64,000 bases of DNA from Clostridia bacterium (lineage in GTDB: Bacteria; Bacillota; Clostridia; Lachnospirales; Lachnospiraceae). The stretch covers positions 31,341 through 95,340 of the forward strand of contig CAJTAK010000018.1 in assembly GCA_910574255.1 (NCBI GenBank), read 5' to 3'. The notes beneath the pieces were generated by a model. That model did no database searches and had not been told where the DNA came from. It saw nothing but the letters and a program-made list of their open reading frames with translations. The position numbers were made by a program, and so were the translations under genes. The stretch's first letter is position 1, and each line of letters starts with the position of its first letter. Shown here piece after piece: positions 27,606 through 35,635 of the stretch.

Positions 27606-28205
27606 ATGAAAGTTTTGGCAATTAACAGCAGTGCAAGGAAGGACGGAAATACAGCACTTCTTATAAGCACTGTATTGGAGGAACTGAATAAGGATGGAAT
27701 AGAAACTGAAATGATACAGCTTGCCGGTAAGGTGATAGAACCATGCAAGGCTTGCTGGGCTTGCGGGGGCAGAAAAAATTGTGTTCATAAAAAGGATCTG
27801 TTTCAGGAGATTTACGAAAAAATGGTACAGGCGGATGGGATCATCCTTGGTTCACCGGTATATACGGCAAATATTTCCGCCAATATGCAGGCATTTCTGG
27901 AAAGAGCATCGGTAGTGGCGGACATGAACCGAAGCGAGAATCTTCTCCGGCATAAAGTGGGTGCAGCAGTTACGGCCGCACGTCGTGGCGGGGCGCTGAA
28001 CACACTGGATGCCATGAATCACTTTTTCATGTTGCAGGATATGTTTATCGTCGGATCTTCTTACTGGCCTATGGCCTATGGCCGGATGCCGGGAGGGGTT
28101 CAGGGCGACCAAGAGGGGCTTGAGACTATGAGAAGCTTGGGGAGGAATATGGCATATTTGCTTAAGGCCTTAAATACTGCCAAGGAACATAAGGATACCC
28201 ATTAG
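27606..28205 (+). CDS. NADPH-dependent FMN reductase / flavodoxin-fold oxidoreductase
   Basis: A 199-residue flavodoxin-fold protein with the FMN phosphate loop NSSARKDGNTALL at the N-terminus. A Cys-rich segment, CKACWACGGRKNC (about residues 45-57), follows, as in iron-sulfur flavoprotein relatives, and then GSPVYTANISANMQAFLER. It probably passes electrons from NAD(P)H to FMN or a quinone-like acceptor. GGAGG precedes the ATG. It is the first gene under the LysR-type promoter, and a flavodoxin lipoprotein follows after 26 bases. Confidence 0.85.
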   Translation: MKVLAINSSARKDGNTALLISTVLEELNKDGIETEMIQLAGKVIEPCKACWACGGRKNCVHKKDLFQEIYEKMVQADGIILGSPVYTANISANMQAFLERASVVADMNRSENLLRHKVGAAVTAARRGGALNTLDAMNHFFMLQDMFIVGSSYWPMAYGRMPGGVQGDQEGLETMRSLGRNMAYLLKALNTAKEHKDTH

Positions 28206-28231
28206 GCTCTCAGAGAAAGGCGGAAAATAAG

Positions 28232-28933
28232 ATGAAAAAAGAAATTTTCCTGTTGCCATTCCTCCTGCTGTTCCTTATGATGGCCGGATGCCAGAATAAG
28301 GAAGACGCCGGAAACGCAGCAAAAAGTACTTTGCCCCGGAGGAATGGACAGACAGAACAAGCCACGGATTATGAGCAGGAGAACTCCAAAACAGAAAATC
28401 AGGAATTGCAGGCAATGGCCTCGGAGTCGGAACAGGAGACGGATATGGAAACAAAAACGCTGGTGGTGTATTTTTCTGCAACAGGAAATACAAAGCAGGT
28501 TGCAAATGTAATAGCAGAAACCACAGGAGGAGATTTATTTGAATTGGAGCCGGTAGAGCCATACTCAAGTGCGGACTTGGACTGGGCAAATGATGACAGT
28601 CGTGTAGCCAGGGAACGTGAGAATCCGGATCAGAGAGAAGTAAAATTAGTTTCAGTGACGGTAGATAATTGGAATGAGGTATCTGTAGTATATTTAGGTT
28701 ACCCCATATGGTGGGGTATTTCGGCATGGCCGGTAGATAGTTTTGTAAAGGCAAATGATTTTGCTGGGAAAGTTGTGATTCCATTCTGTACATCTTCCTC
28801 TTCCGATTTGGGAGAAAGTGGAGAACTGTTGGCAGAGATGGCTGGGACGGGAGAATGGCAGGAAGGGATGCGGTTTAGTTCTGGTGTTTCAGATGAAGAT
28901 GTTAAGGCATGGGTAGAAAGCTTAGGATTGTAA
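28232..28933 (+). CDS. Flavodoxin with lipoprotein signal
   Basis: A 233-residue protein with a lipoprotein signal (LLPFLLLFLMMAGC, lipobox MAGC), a 50-residue Glu/Gln-rich linker and a flavodoxin domain. The FMN loop is FSATGNTKQVAN at about residues 80-91, followed by YLGYPIWWGISAWPVDSF and CTSSSSDLGESG. Flavodoxins are usually cytosolic electron carriers; this one should sit on the outer face of the membrane. With the surface aldo/keto reductase under a like promoter, it hints at extracellular redox chemistry. GAAAGG is the ribosome site. Confidence 0.85.
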   Translation: MKKEIFLLPFLLLFLMMAGCQNKEDAGNAAKSTLPRRNGQTEQATDYEQENSKTENQELQAMASESEQETDMETKTLVVYFSATGNTKQVANVIAETTGGDLFELEPVEPYSSADLDWANDDSRVARERENPDQREVKLVSVTVDNWNEVSVVYLGYPIWWGISAWPVDSFVKANDFAGKVVIPFCTSSSSDLGESGELLAEMAGTGEWQEGMRFSSGVSDEDVKAWVESLGL

Positions 28934-29101
28934 AATATGCAGTGAAAAGTTCAGCATGAAAGAGAATAAGGAAGTGGAAAGAGACGATTAAAAAGTGGGG
29001 ATGATGTTCCCATCACCCCCTAAGACGTCCATCCGGTTTGAGCATTCTTTTGAGAGGCTTGGATGGTTCTGTCAAAAATAGCATATGTATAGCATTCAAA
29101 T

Positions 29102-30016
29102 TTATGTATGTAAATTAAGATGTTCGGACCAGTCAGCAGGAAAATTCATGCAGTTAAAATCAAAGGAACCATTATATTTTTTTAAAAGATTTCGAAGATC
29201 AGTATAGAAATTTTCCCAGATTTTATCTGTCGGTCTAAGATACTTCATAGCTAAAAGAATCTGGTATAAGCCATTGTGCAAAGGTGCAGGAGTTGTTCGA
29301 TCAACCATAAGCAGTTCCGGAAAGGTGTTAATGGTGCGGTTGTAAATCCGACTATTGTGAGCACACATATTTCGCAGTACGGAAACAGATTGAATCCATG
29401 AAGACAACATTCTCAAAGAAGGCTTGACTAGCTTTCCACGAGGAGAAATGTAACGGTAATAACCAGCTAAAATGGTATAAGCACTGTTCTTTCCGGTTTT
29501 TAGATTTTTAATAGTTTTAGAAAGTGTACCAAAAGACATAACTTCAACAGCAGCCCATAAAGGGATCTCGCCATCATGATTCTGAAAATTGTGGCGTATG
29601 AACACATCGTTTGAACGTGCGATTTGGGAAGACAAAGAAGAGAGATTTTGCCAAAAGAGTTTTTTGTCACAAAAAACAGATGGATCTGTCAGAATCAATG
29701 CGTCATGATATGTTAGCAAGGCATCCGACAGTCTGGCACGTAAGGCAACTTCAATACAGGTTACCATTCCAAACAACAATCTGGATAATTCCATATCAAA
29801 ATGATACAGCTTCAATATATTAGAAAAATCTGTACCAACAAGATAGCGTTTGGATGCATTATCATAGAGAGGGAAACTGTAACCTCTCAGTCGATAGTAA
29901 CCAATTGTAGTTAATGCAGCAGCAGCTTCATCAACAGAAGAAACAGTCATGCCGGCATCTATATAGGTTTGTAATTGTTGAGAAATAGTTAAGATTTGCT
30001 TTGGATAAGAATTCAT
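29102..30016 (-). CDS. Abi_2 (AbiD/AbiF) family abortive-infection protein
   Basis: A 304-residue HEPN-fold protein of the Abi_2 family, known from lactococcal phage-abortive systems. The N-terminal block IGYYRLRGYSFPLY and the C-terminal RNMCAHNSRIYNR are family marks; the latter is the R-x4-6-H HEPN ribonuclease motif. AbiF relatives are proposed ancestors of Cas13 and are paired with non-coding RNA. The ATG at 30016 has GAGGT 7 bases upstream. A hairpin-forming leader lies directly 5'. The likely role is RNA cleavage after phage attack; its trigger is unknown. Confidence 0.85.
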   Translation of the reverse strand: MNSYPKQILTISQQLQTYIDAGMTVSSVDEAAAALTTIGYYRLRGYSFPLYDNASKRYLVGTDFSNILKLYHFDMELSRLLFGMVTCIEVALRARLSDALLTYHDALILTDPSVFCDKKLFWQNLSSLSSQIARSNDVFIRHNFQNHDGEIPLWAAVEVMSFGTLSKTIKNLKTGKNSAYTILAGYYRYISPRGKLVKPSLRMLSSWIQSVSVLRNMCAHNSRIYNRTINTFPELLMVDRTTPAPLHNGLYQILLAMKYLRPTDKIWENFYTDLRNLLKKYNGSFDFNCMNFPADWSEHLNLHT

Positions 30017-30029
30017 TATAGAGACCTCG

Positions 30030-30095
30030 CTGGAAATAGAAAGTCCCACCGGGTTGCGCATAGTATAACCAGAGGCGTGGTGGGTTCTGTTATGT
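30030..30095 (-). ncRNA. Structured 5' region of the Abi gene, possible RNA partner
   Basis: Just upstream of the Abi gene CCCACC (30045-30050) pairs with GGTGGG (30079-30084), with an inner GGTT/AACC (30052-30055, 30067-30070). Transcribed with the gene, this forms a compact hairpin within 70 bases of the start. AbiF-type toxins elsewhere have an antitoxin RNA in this position. That role here is inferred from position and folding only. Confidence 0.35.
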
Positions 30096-30170
30096 TCAGT
30101 ATAGGAGATGCACTGCTGAAAGTCAAGCCTTTTTTGTATAATTTGATTTGTCAGCAGGTGCCCCTAAGCC

Positions 30171-30199
30171 TTGATAGTATCCTGAAAGTAAAGTATAAT
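30171..30199 (+). promoter_or_regulatory. Promoter of two-component system 1
   Basis: TTGATA (30171-30176), 17-base spacer, TATAAT (30194-30199), 35 bases before the response regulator ATG. Confidence 0.7.
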
Positions 30200-30233
30200 A
30201 GGAACTATCGTTTGAAAGGAAAGCAGGCACAGC

Positions 30234-30962
30234 ATGTACAGAATAGGAATATGCGATGATGATAAAATACTGTGTTCCTTGCTTGAGGAACAGCTTCAAG
30301 CCCTGTCGGCGGATATCCTGGTGAAATTCGACATCGAAGTGTGGTACAGCGGAGAGAGCCTGGAAGAGGATTTGAGAAAAGGAGCCAGGTTGGATCTCCT
30401 TTTTCTTGATATTGAGCTGCTTGAGAAAAACGGCATAGAGACAGGTGCTTTTATCCGTGACGAGATGGGGGATACGGAGACCCATATTGTCTATATTTCC
30501 GCAAAGCAGGGATATGCCATGGAGCTGTTCAAAATGCAGCCCCTTGATTTTCTGGTAAAGCCCATTTCCCCAAAAAAGCTTAGGGAAGTGCTTGAAAGAA
30601 GCATGAAGCGGAAAAAGTATGCCAAAAGCTGCTTTGCGTACCAAAAAGGCGGACAGCTATTTCGTATTCCGGTAAAGGATATTGTATATTTTATGAGTAT
30701 GGATAAAAAGATACTGATCATAAAAAAAGACGGGCAGGAAGAATTTTATGGGAAATTAAAAACTATCATGGATCAGCTTCCCGGGGATTTTTTGATGATT
30801 CATCAGTCCTATGTGATCCACCAGCCCTTTGTGATGGAGTATTCTTACGAAAGCATAAAAATGATGAACGGCGACGTCCTAAGCGTCAGCAAACCATACC
30901 GGAAAGAGGTAAGGGCAAAAATCAAACAATATTTAAAAGAGAAAATGTGCCATGTATGGTAA
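30234..30962 (+). CDS. LytTR response regulator (AgrA-like), system 1
   Basis: A 242-residue regulator: receiver domain (about 1-120) with acidic pocket CDDD and phospho-acceptor Asp in LLFLDIEL, and a LytTR DNA-binding domain (about 140-240, e.g. QLFRIPVKDIVYF and IHQSYVI). It overlaps the sensor gene by 11 bases. AgrA-type systems often control peptide production or ABC exporters. The target is not identified here; an ABC exporter with the second such system lies 8 kb away. Confidence 0.9.
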   Translation: MYRIGICDDDKILCSLLEEQLQALSADILVKFDIEVWYSGESLEEDLRKGARLDLLFLDIELLEKNGIETGAFIRDEMGDTETHIVYISAKQGYAMELFKMQPLDFLVKPISPKKLREVLERSMKRKKYAKSCFAYQKGGQLFRIPVKDIVYFMSMDKKILIIKKDGQEEFYGKLKTIMDQLPGDFLMIHQSYVIHQPFVMEYSYESIKMMNGDVLSVSKPYRKEVRAKIKQYLKEKMCHVW

Positions 30963-32211
30963 GACAGCATACGGGCTGGCCGTAATATTAATCGTTCATA
31001 TTTTGCACACGGCTTTGTTAAAAAAAGTGTTGGATGCCTTTCTGTACCCGGGGGATAAGAACCCTTTCCTGTGGAAGCCTGTTTTTGCAGGATACTATCT
31101 GCTGTCAGCAGCCGCATACGATACGTTTTCCATATCGCTTCCTTACGAGCTGTGCAGTCTGGCAGGTATCCTGGGCGTAGCCTGCTTTTACCGTGGGGCA
31201 TGGGAGAAAAAATTGTGGATTTCTCTGGTTTATGTCTGCATGGATACAGGCTGCGGGGCGGCGGCAGCACGCATAGTCCCTGCGGAGGCGGAAATGCAGC
31301 AAAGTGCGGTTTGGACCCTGTTTCTGTTAGCCTGTGTGCTGATTATCTGCCATATTCCCGATCCAAAGGAGGGCAGGGAGATAGCACTTGATAAAAAACA
31401 AATGCTTTTGCTGATCGTGATTCCCCTGTTAAGCGGGGCGGCATTTTTTCGGCTGCTGTATGGAAGTGCTGACAGAGGTATGGCGGCATTTTTGTGTGCT
31501 GTCATAATTGCCCTGAACCTGTGCGTGTTTTACCTGTATCACATTCTCCTTAAAAATTACGTACAGCTTAGGGAGCAGGATATTTATAAGCAGCAGACAA
31601 TTGCTTACCAAAACCAGCTGGAGGTTATTATGGAATCCCAGAGCCGCATCCGGGCGTTAAGGCATGATATGAAAAATCATGTGCTGACGCTTCAGGGACT
31701 GGCCAAGGGCTCAAAGCCGGAAATGACCGAGTACCTTGCATCCATGCAGGAATTTATGCAGAACCCGTCAGAGCACGTTTATACGGGAAATGAGGCTCTG
31801 GACAGTCTGCTTAACTTTAAGCTTGGGAGGGCCAAGGAAGAATTAAAGCAGGTGGAGACAAACATTGTGCTTCCCGAGAAAATGAAGCTGCAATCCTTTG
31901 ATTTCAATGTAATCGTGGGCAATCTTCTGGACAATGCCATAGCCGCAGCCATGAAGACGGAGGAACGGCTTTTAAGGCTCAGTATAAGGATGGAGAACGG
32001 CGTTCTATTCCTGTATATGGTTAATAGCTGCCGGGACATTCCTGACGGAGCCTGTGAGATACGAAGGCTGTCGGAAAAATCCTTGGCAGGCCATGGAATC
32101 GGGCTTGCAAATGTGAAACGGGTGGTAGAGAAGTATCATGGCGATATGGAAATGCGTTGTGAGAATAATCACATGGTAACCGATATTATGCTTTATATGA
32201 AAAATCTCTAA
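30952..32211 (+). CDS. GHKL sensor histidine kinase (AgrC-like), system 1
   Basis: A 419-residue sensor with about six N-terminal membrane helices (to about residue 195), a dimerisation helix with the phospho-accepting His in RALRHDMKNHVLTL, and a GHKL ATPase domain (NLLDNAIAAA, GHGIGLANVK). It partners the overlapping LytTR regulator. Its last 35 codons and downstream sequence are repeated at 35387-35568, marking a recombination event. Confidence 0.9.
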   Translation: MYGKTAYGLAVILIVHILHTALLKKVLDAFLYPGDKNPFLWKPVFAGYYLLSAAAYDTFSISLPYELCSLAGILGVACFYRGAWEKKLWISLVYVCMDTGCGAAAARIVPAEAEMQQSAVWTLFLLACVLIICHIPDPKEGREIALDKKQMLLLIVIPLLSGAAFFRLLYGSADRGMAAFLCAVIIALNLCVFYLYHILLKNYVQLREQDIYKQQTIAYQNQLEVIMESQSRIRALRHDMKNHVLTLQGLAKGSKPEMTEYLASMQEFMQNPSEHVYTGNEALDSLLNFKLGRAKEELKQVETNIVLPEKMKLQSFDFNVIVGNLLDNAIAAAMKTEERLLRLSIRMENGVLFLYMVNSCRDIPDGACEIRRLSEKSLAGHGIGLANVKRVVEKYHGDMEMRCENNHMVTDIMLYMKNL

Positions 32212-32231
32212 AAATCAAAAAGAGGTTTGCC

Positions 32232-32354
32232 CAATGTCATTTAGTTAAGCCTTGTAAAATTACCGGCGTAAGGGAGGAGGGCCGCCCCGGTGAGGGGTGG
32301 CGGTTCTTGCCTGGAGCCTTCATAAGCTTTTTGGGGCTTAACTAAATGACATTG
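32232..32354. mobile_element. 123-bp inverted-repeat miniature element with 10-bp target duplication
   Basis: Perfect 20-base terminal inverted repeats (32232-32251 starting CAATGTCATTTAG; 32335-32354) flank a GC-rich core. GAGGTTTGCC is present on both sides (32222-32231 and 32355-32364), while the parallel copy at 35502-35511 has it once with no insert. That is a clean insertion signature. No coding capacity. The 10-bp duplication fits an IS4-like transposase acting in trans; the source element is not in the window. Confidence 0.85.
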
Positions 32355-32480
32355 GAGGTTTGCCGCCTTATTTTATAATCATAAGCATGAAACAATTTTT
32401 TAAAATATGTTTTGATATCTTCCCTTAACAAGAGCATACAAAAACACAACAACAAAATGGACTGTCAACCTTTCGCAAAA

Positions 32481-32514
32481 CGCCGCTTCCGGTAAAAATC
32501 GGAGCGGTGTTTTT
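32481..32514 (+). terminator. Terminator-like hairpin
   Basis: CCGCTTCCG (32483-32491) pairs with CGGAGCGG (32500-32507) and is followed by T-rich sequence. It lies in the 32365-32688 gap, which otherwise holds no gene. Confidence 0.55.
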
Positions 32515-32688
32515 GTTGCACTCTTGGCTGTTACATTATAATTCGGCATAGACAGGCAAGAGGCAGGAAATGAAGATTTCAATAGTAACTAGCGGTTGAC
32601 AAAATTCAAAGAATAGCTGGTAGCAGGCAACCACTGCTTCTTGTAAAATACTTCTAAAATCAAGCTTTTAGAAAAGGAGAATTCCCAA

Positions 32689-33453
32689 ATGAAAAACAAT
32701 CAAGAAAACTGCCAGATCGTTTATAGACCAGTCCTTTTTATAATTGGTACTTTTATTATTTCTTGGATCTGTGCTGGGTTAATGGTGAAAATAAATTATA
32801 ACTCTCATGCCGCCCTCTTTACATTCCTGGACTTTATGGAAAACGCTTCGCCGCTTTTCTGTGCACTTGTTCTTTTTAGAGAATATTTTGTTAGAGGAAA
32901 ATTGCTATTTAATTTCTTTTTAGGGACGCCCAATAAAGTCTCCCACTATGCAATAGTTTTTGCTTTGTTTGTGGCACAGTTTTTCAATTTTTATTTGTTC
33001 AAAATTGAAGGTGCTGAACTTTCCGTACAAGCATTTATGATTACTTTTGCAGGGCAATTTATGTTAGGTGGTGGACTTGAAGAAGGCGGGTGGCGTGGCT
33101 ATTTGCTCCCTTGCCTATATAAAAAGTACAATATCCTATTTTCTTCCGTTTTGGTCAGCATTGTTTGGTTTTTTTGGCATCTTCCATATTTCTTTATTTC
33201 TGGCAGTATGCAGGCAGGGGAAAGTTTTCTCTCTTACGCTTTGATTGGTATAATTACTGGCTTTATCCTTACTGTGATATATGTATTGACAAAAAGCGTT
33301 TTGCTCTGTATGCTTTTTCACAGTTGGCAAAACACCATTGTGATGACTGTACAGGCTGATATGTTGAATATATGGTTTGCAGTTTCGTTCATACTTTTGG
33401 GTGTAGTATCTATTCTCATTTGTATGTTTAAGAAAAAACAAGATATATTGTAA
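32689..33453 (+). CDS. CPBP family intramembrane metalloprotease
   Basis: A 254-residue membrane protein with about seven helices and the CPBP (Abi/CAAX protease) motifs: GGGLEEGGWRGYLLP (Glu-Glu and Arg), WFFWHLPYFF (His) and a later LFHSW (His). These residues form the metal-dependent active site in the Rce1-like family. Such genes often lie near bacteriocin loci as immunity factors, but no peptide gene adjoins this one. AAAGGAGAA precedes the ATG. Confidence 0.88.
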   Translation: MKNNQENCQIVYRPVLFIIGTFIISWICAGLMVKINYNSHAALFTFLDFMENASPLFCALVLFREYFVRGKLLFNFFLGTPNKVSHYAIVFALFVAQFFNFYLFKIEGAELSVQAFMITFAGQFMLGGGLEEGGWRGYLLPCLYKKYNILFSSVLVSIVWFFWHLPYFFISGSMQAGESFLSYALIGIITGFILTVIYVLTKSVLLCMLFHSWQNTIVMTVQADMLNIWFAVSFILLGVVSILICMFKKKQDIL

Positions 33454-33497
33454 AATACCGCTGCATAGTTGAAATAAAGTAGATATGGGGGACATTT

Positions 33498-33625
33498 ATG
33501 GAGTTATATGAACGCTTCGTAGAACTCCGAAAGAGAGAAAATCTTTCACAAAAAAATTGGCCGAAATACTTAATATTTCAAGGCAAGCTGTTTCAAAATG
33601 GGAAAGTGGGGATTGAGATGTGGAG
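33498..33625 (+). pseudogene. XRE-type regulator remnant with frameshift
   Basis: The frame starts MELYERFVELRKRENLSQK, a typical XRE helix-turn-helix beginning. After a run of seven A near 33550 the family sequence continues in another frame (LAEILNISRQAVSKWESGD) and meets a stop at about 33625. One base change in the A run explains the shift. The C-terminal domain is absent. Confidence 0.7.
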
Positions 33626-33834
33626 GTTAAGGGAGCGGGCAAAGACTGTGGCGGAAGAAACGGTGCTTATGGATATTGTGTATCAGTATTATTAGTGAAT
33701 TTTTTTATGGAAGGATTTAGCAACATTGAGCATACGAAATGTTCAGCTGTTGCTAATGAGAAAAATGCTTAGGAAGTTAGGATGTAGACCGGTTACTGCT
33801 GGAAATATCATCTTAAAGCCAAAGTTTTTCAAAA

Positions 33835-34470
33835 AACAACAGATAAGTGTCTGGACGAAAACGGAAAAGCAGACTATGGTAAAAAGACAATGAAGAAGTT
33901 GTCTGCCGAATTGAAAGAAAAATATGGAAAAGGCTTTGACTTTAGCAGCTTATACAAGTATGTGAAGTTCCATCAGGAGTTCCCTCAAATTTTGGATTCA
34001 CTGAGTCCAAAGTCTGGTCGTCCGCTGTCATGGACGCATTATAGAATTTTGCTTCAGGAAACATCACCAGAAGCAAGAGCATGGTATGCGAAGGAAGCTC
34101 AGGAACAGGCATGGTCTGTTCGTACATTGCAGTGGAATGTTTCTTCTCAATACTACTATCGGATGTCGATGTCTCAAAACACAAAACCTGTTGAAAAAGA
34201 AATGAAGGAACTGACTGCTTCTTATTAGGCAGATAAGTTAGAGTTCATCAAGAATCCGGTCATAGCGGAATTTCTGGGTCTGGCTTCTAATGCGGACTTT
34301 ACGGAGAGTGAGTTAGAACAGCGAATTATTACACATATTCAGAAATTTCTTATGGAAATGGGAAAAGGATATGCTTTTGTTGCAAGACAGCAACACATTC
34401 GCACAGAAAAAGAGGATTACTATGACCTTGTTTTTTATAATTATATCCTGAAATGTTTTGATTTTATGTA
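33835..34470 (+). pseudogene. DUF1016 (YhcG-type PDDEXK nuclease) remnant
   Basis: From about 33840 the frame reads NGKADYGKKTMKKLSAELK, then a DUF1016 N-terminal domain (FDFSSLYKYVKFHQEFP, WTHYRILLQE, QYYYRM). It is cut by a stop at 34226-34228. The same frame resumes with DKLEFIKNPVIAEFLGL and ELEQRIITHIQKFLMEMGKG, the start of the nuclease domain, and then decays. YhcG-like proteins are associated with DNA repair and phage defence. This copy is non-functional as written. Confidence 0.75.
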
Positions 34471-34485
34471 TTTATGCAAAAAAGA

Positions 34486-34617
34486 TTGACTATTTTCAGA
34501 AATATGGTATTATACTATTAGTGGTGAGTCCTACCGTAAAGTGGACTGCTAAAAGCGTTAGCAACTCTAATGGAGTTACTACACAAATGGCTATGTGGAA
34601 ACGCATAGCCATTTTTT
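34486..34617 (+). ncRNA. Type III antitoxin RNA candidate with promoter and terminator
   Basis: -35 TTGACT (34486-34491) and -10 TATTAT (34508-34513) precede about 65 bases of short paired segments (AGTC/GACT, TGCT/TAGCA, AACTC/GAGTT). A terminator follows (ATGGCTATG 34587-34595 with CATAGCCAT 34604-34612, then T). The toxin start is 13 bases further on. In type III systems the antitoxin RNA repeats are transcribed ahead of a terminator that limits toxin expression. The repeats here are few and degenerate, closest to the CptI layout. Confidence 0.65.
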
Positions 34618-34629
34618 ATGAGGAGAAAT

Positions 34630-35166
34630 ATGCAGACAGATTTTAACTTATACAAGGTGGATATGAAATATATCCGTAATTTACATAATATAGATGATAA
34701 AGTACTTTCCGTTTCACCGCAGGCGGGAAAAGATAACAGGGTTTTTGTTGGAATTGTTATTATTTGTGGTATTCATAAATATTGTATACCACTTTCATCA
34801 CCAAAAGAAAAGCATAAAAAAATGAAGAACTCTATGGATTTTTCAAAGATTGAAATAAACGGGAAGCTTTTAGGTGTTCTAAATTTCAATCTAATGATAC
34901 CTATTGAAGAAGAGCAATTACAGCTTGTTGATACATCCGTTTTTAAGAGAGATAGGGAAAACATCAAATATTATAAGCGATTGTGTGTTCAAGAATTAGG
35001 ATGGTGTCGTATCAATAGTGAAGTAATTTGTAATAAAGCAAACGTCTTGTATAAAAGGTACATTTCAAATGAGCCATTTTCAGGCAGAAACCGCTGTCTA
35101 AATTTTCCTAAATTAGAATTAGAATGTGAGAAATATAATTCAAAAATAAAGAGAGGCACAGACTGA
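34630..35166 (+). CDS. Type III toxin (ToxN/AbiQ/CptN family endoribonuclease)
   Basis: A 178-residue protein with the family blocks in order: NLYKVDMKYIRNLHNID, VLSVSPQAGKDNRVFVGIV, KYCIPLSSPKEKHKKMKNS, GVLNFNLMIPI. ToxN-family enzymes cut RNA and are held inactive in a pseudoknot complex with the antitoxin RNA, often giving phage resistance. The RNA candidate and terminator lie just upstream. Length is normal (about 170-180). The ATG at 34630 follows GAGGAG closely; an in-frame ATG four codons earlier overlaps that site and is less likely. Confidence 0.88.
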   Translation: MQTDFNLYKVDMKYIRNLHNIDDKVLSVSPQAGKDNRVFVGIVIICGIHKYCIPLSSPKEKHKKMKNSMDFSKIEINGKLLGVLNFNLMIPIEEEQLQLVDTSVFKRDRENIKYYKRLCVQELGWCRINSEVICNKANVLYKRYISNEPFSGRNRCLNFPKLELECEKYNSKIKRGTD

Positions 35167-35386
35167 ACCTCTCTTTATAGGAACTACCACAATTCCAAAG
35201 AATCTTCCGCATCCACCCACATCTGCATATTTCCCTCAAGGTAGAGGCGAACATATCAATCAGTTCTTCCTCTTCTCTTCTTTTTTCTCCCAAACCCTTA
35301 TAAACACTGCATTTAGCGACACTTTTAATAGAAAAGAGATAGTGAAAATGTGGTGAGAGGAAGAAGAGGAAACCTAATAAGACGGA

Positions 35387-35568
35387 CTTGCAAATGTGAA
35401 ACGGGTGGCAGAGAAGTATCATGGCGATATGGAAATGCGTTGTGAGAATAATCACATGGAAACCGATATTATGCTTTACATGAAGAATCTGTAAAAATCA
35501 AAAAGAGGTTTGCCGCCTTATTTTATAATCATAAGCATGAAACAATTTTTTAAAATATGTCTTGATAA
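35387..35568 (+). pseudogene. Sensor-kinase 3' end and downstream sequence, duplicate of 32104-32416
   Basis: CTTGCAAATGTGAAACGGGT to the stop codon at about 35493 encodes the last 35 residues of a GHKL kinase. After it, the same intergenic bases as behind the kinase at 32211 follow, through TTGATA at 35568. Identity is about 95 percent, apart from the 133-base insertion in the other copy. No upstream part of the gene remains. The stretch 35167-35386 before it holds nothing I can identify. Confidence 0.85.
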
Positions 35569-35635
35569 TGATTTTTAATGGATTTATCCTTTATCTAAGG
35601 ATATCCTTAGAATACTTAAAGGAGAAAAAAATTAC

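Noticed and set aside
28985..29030. GGGGATGAT/ATCACCCC hairpin as terminator after the flavodoxin gene
   Set aside because: A stem is present but no T run follows, so it was not listed as a terminator.
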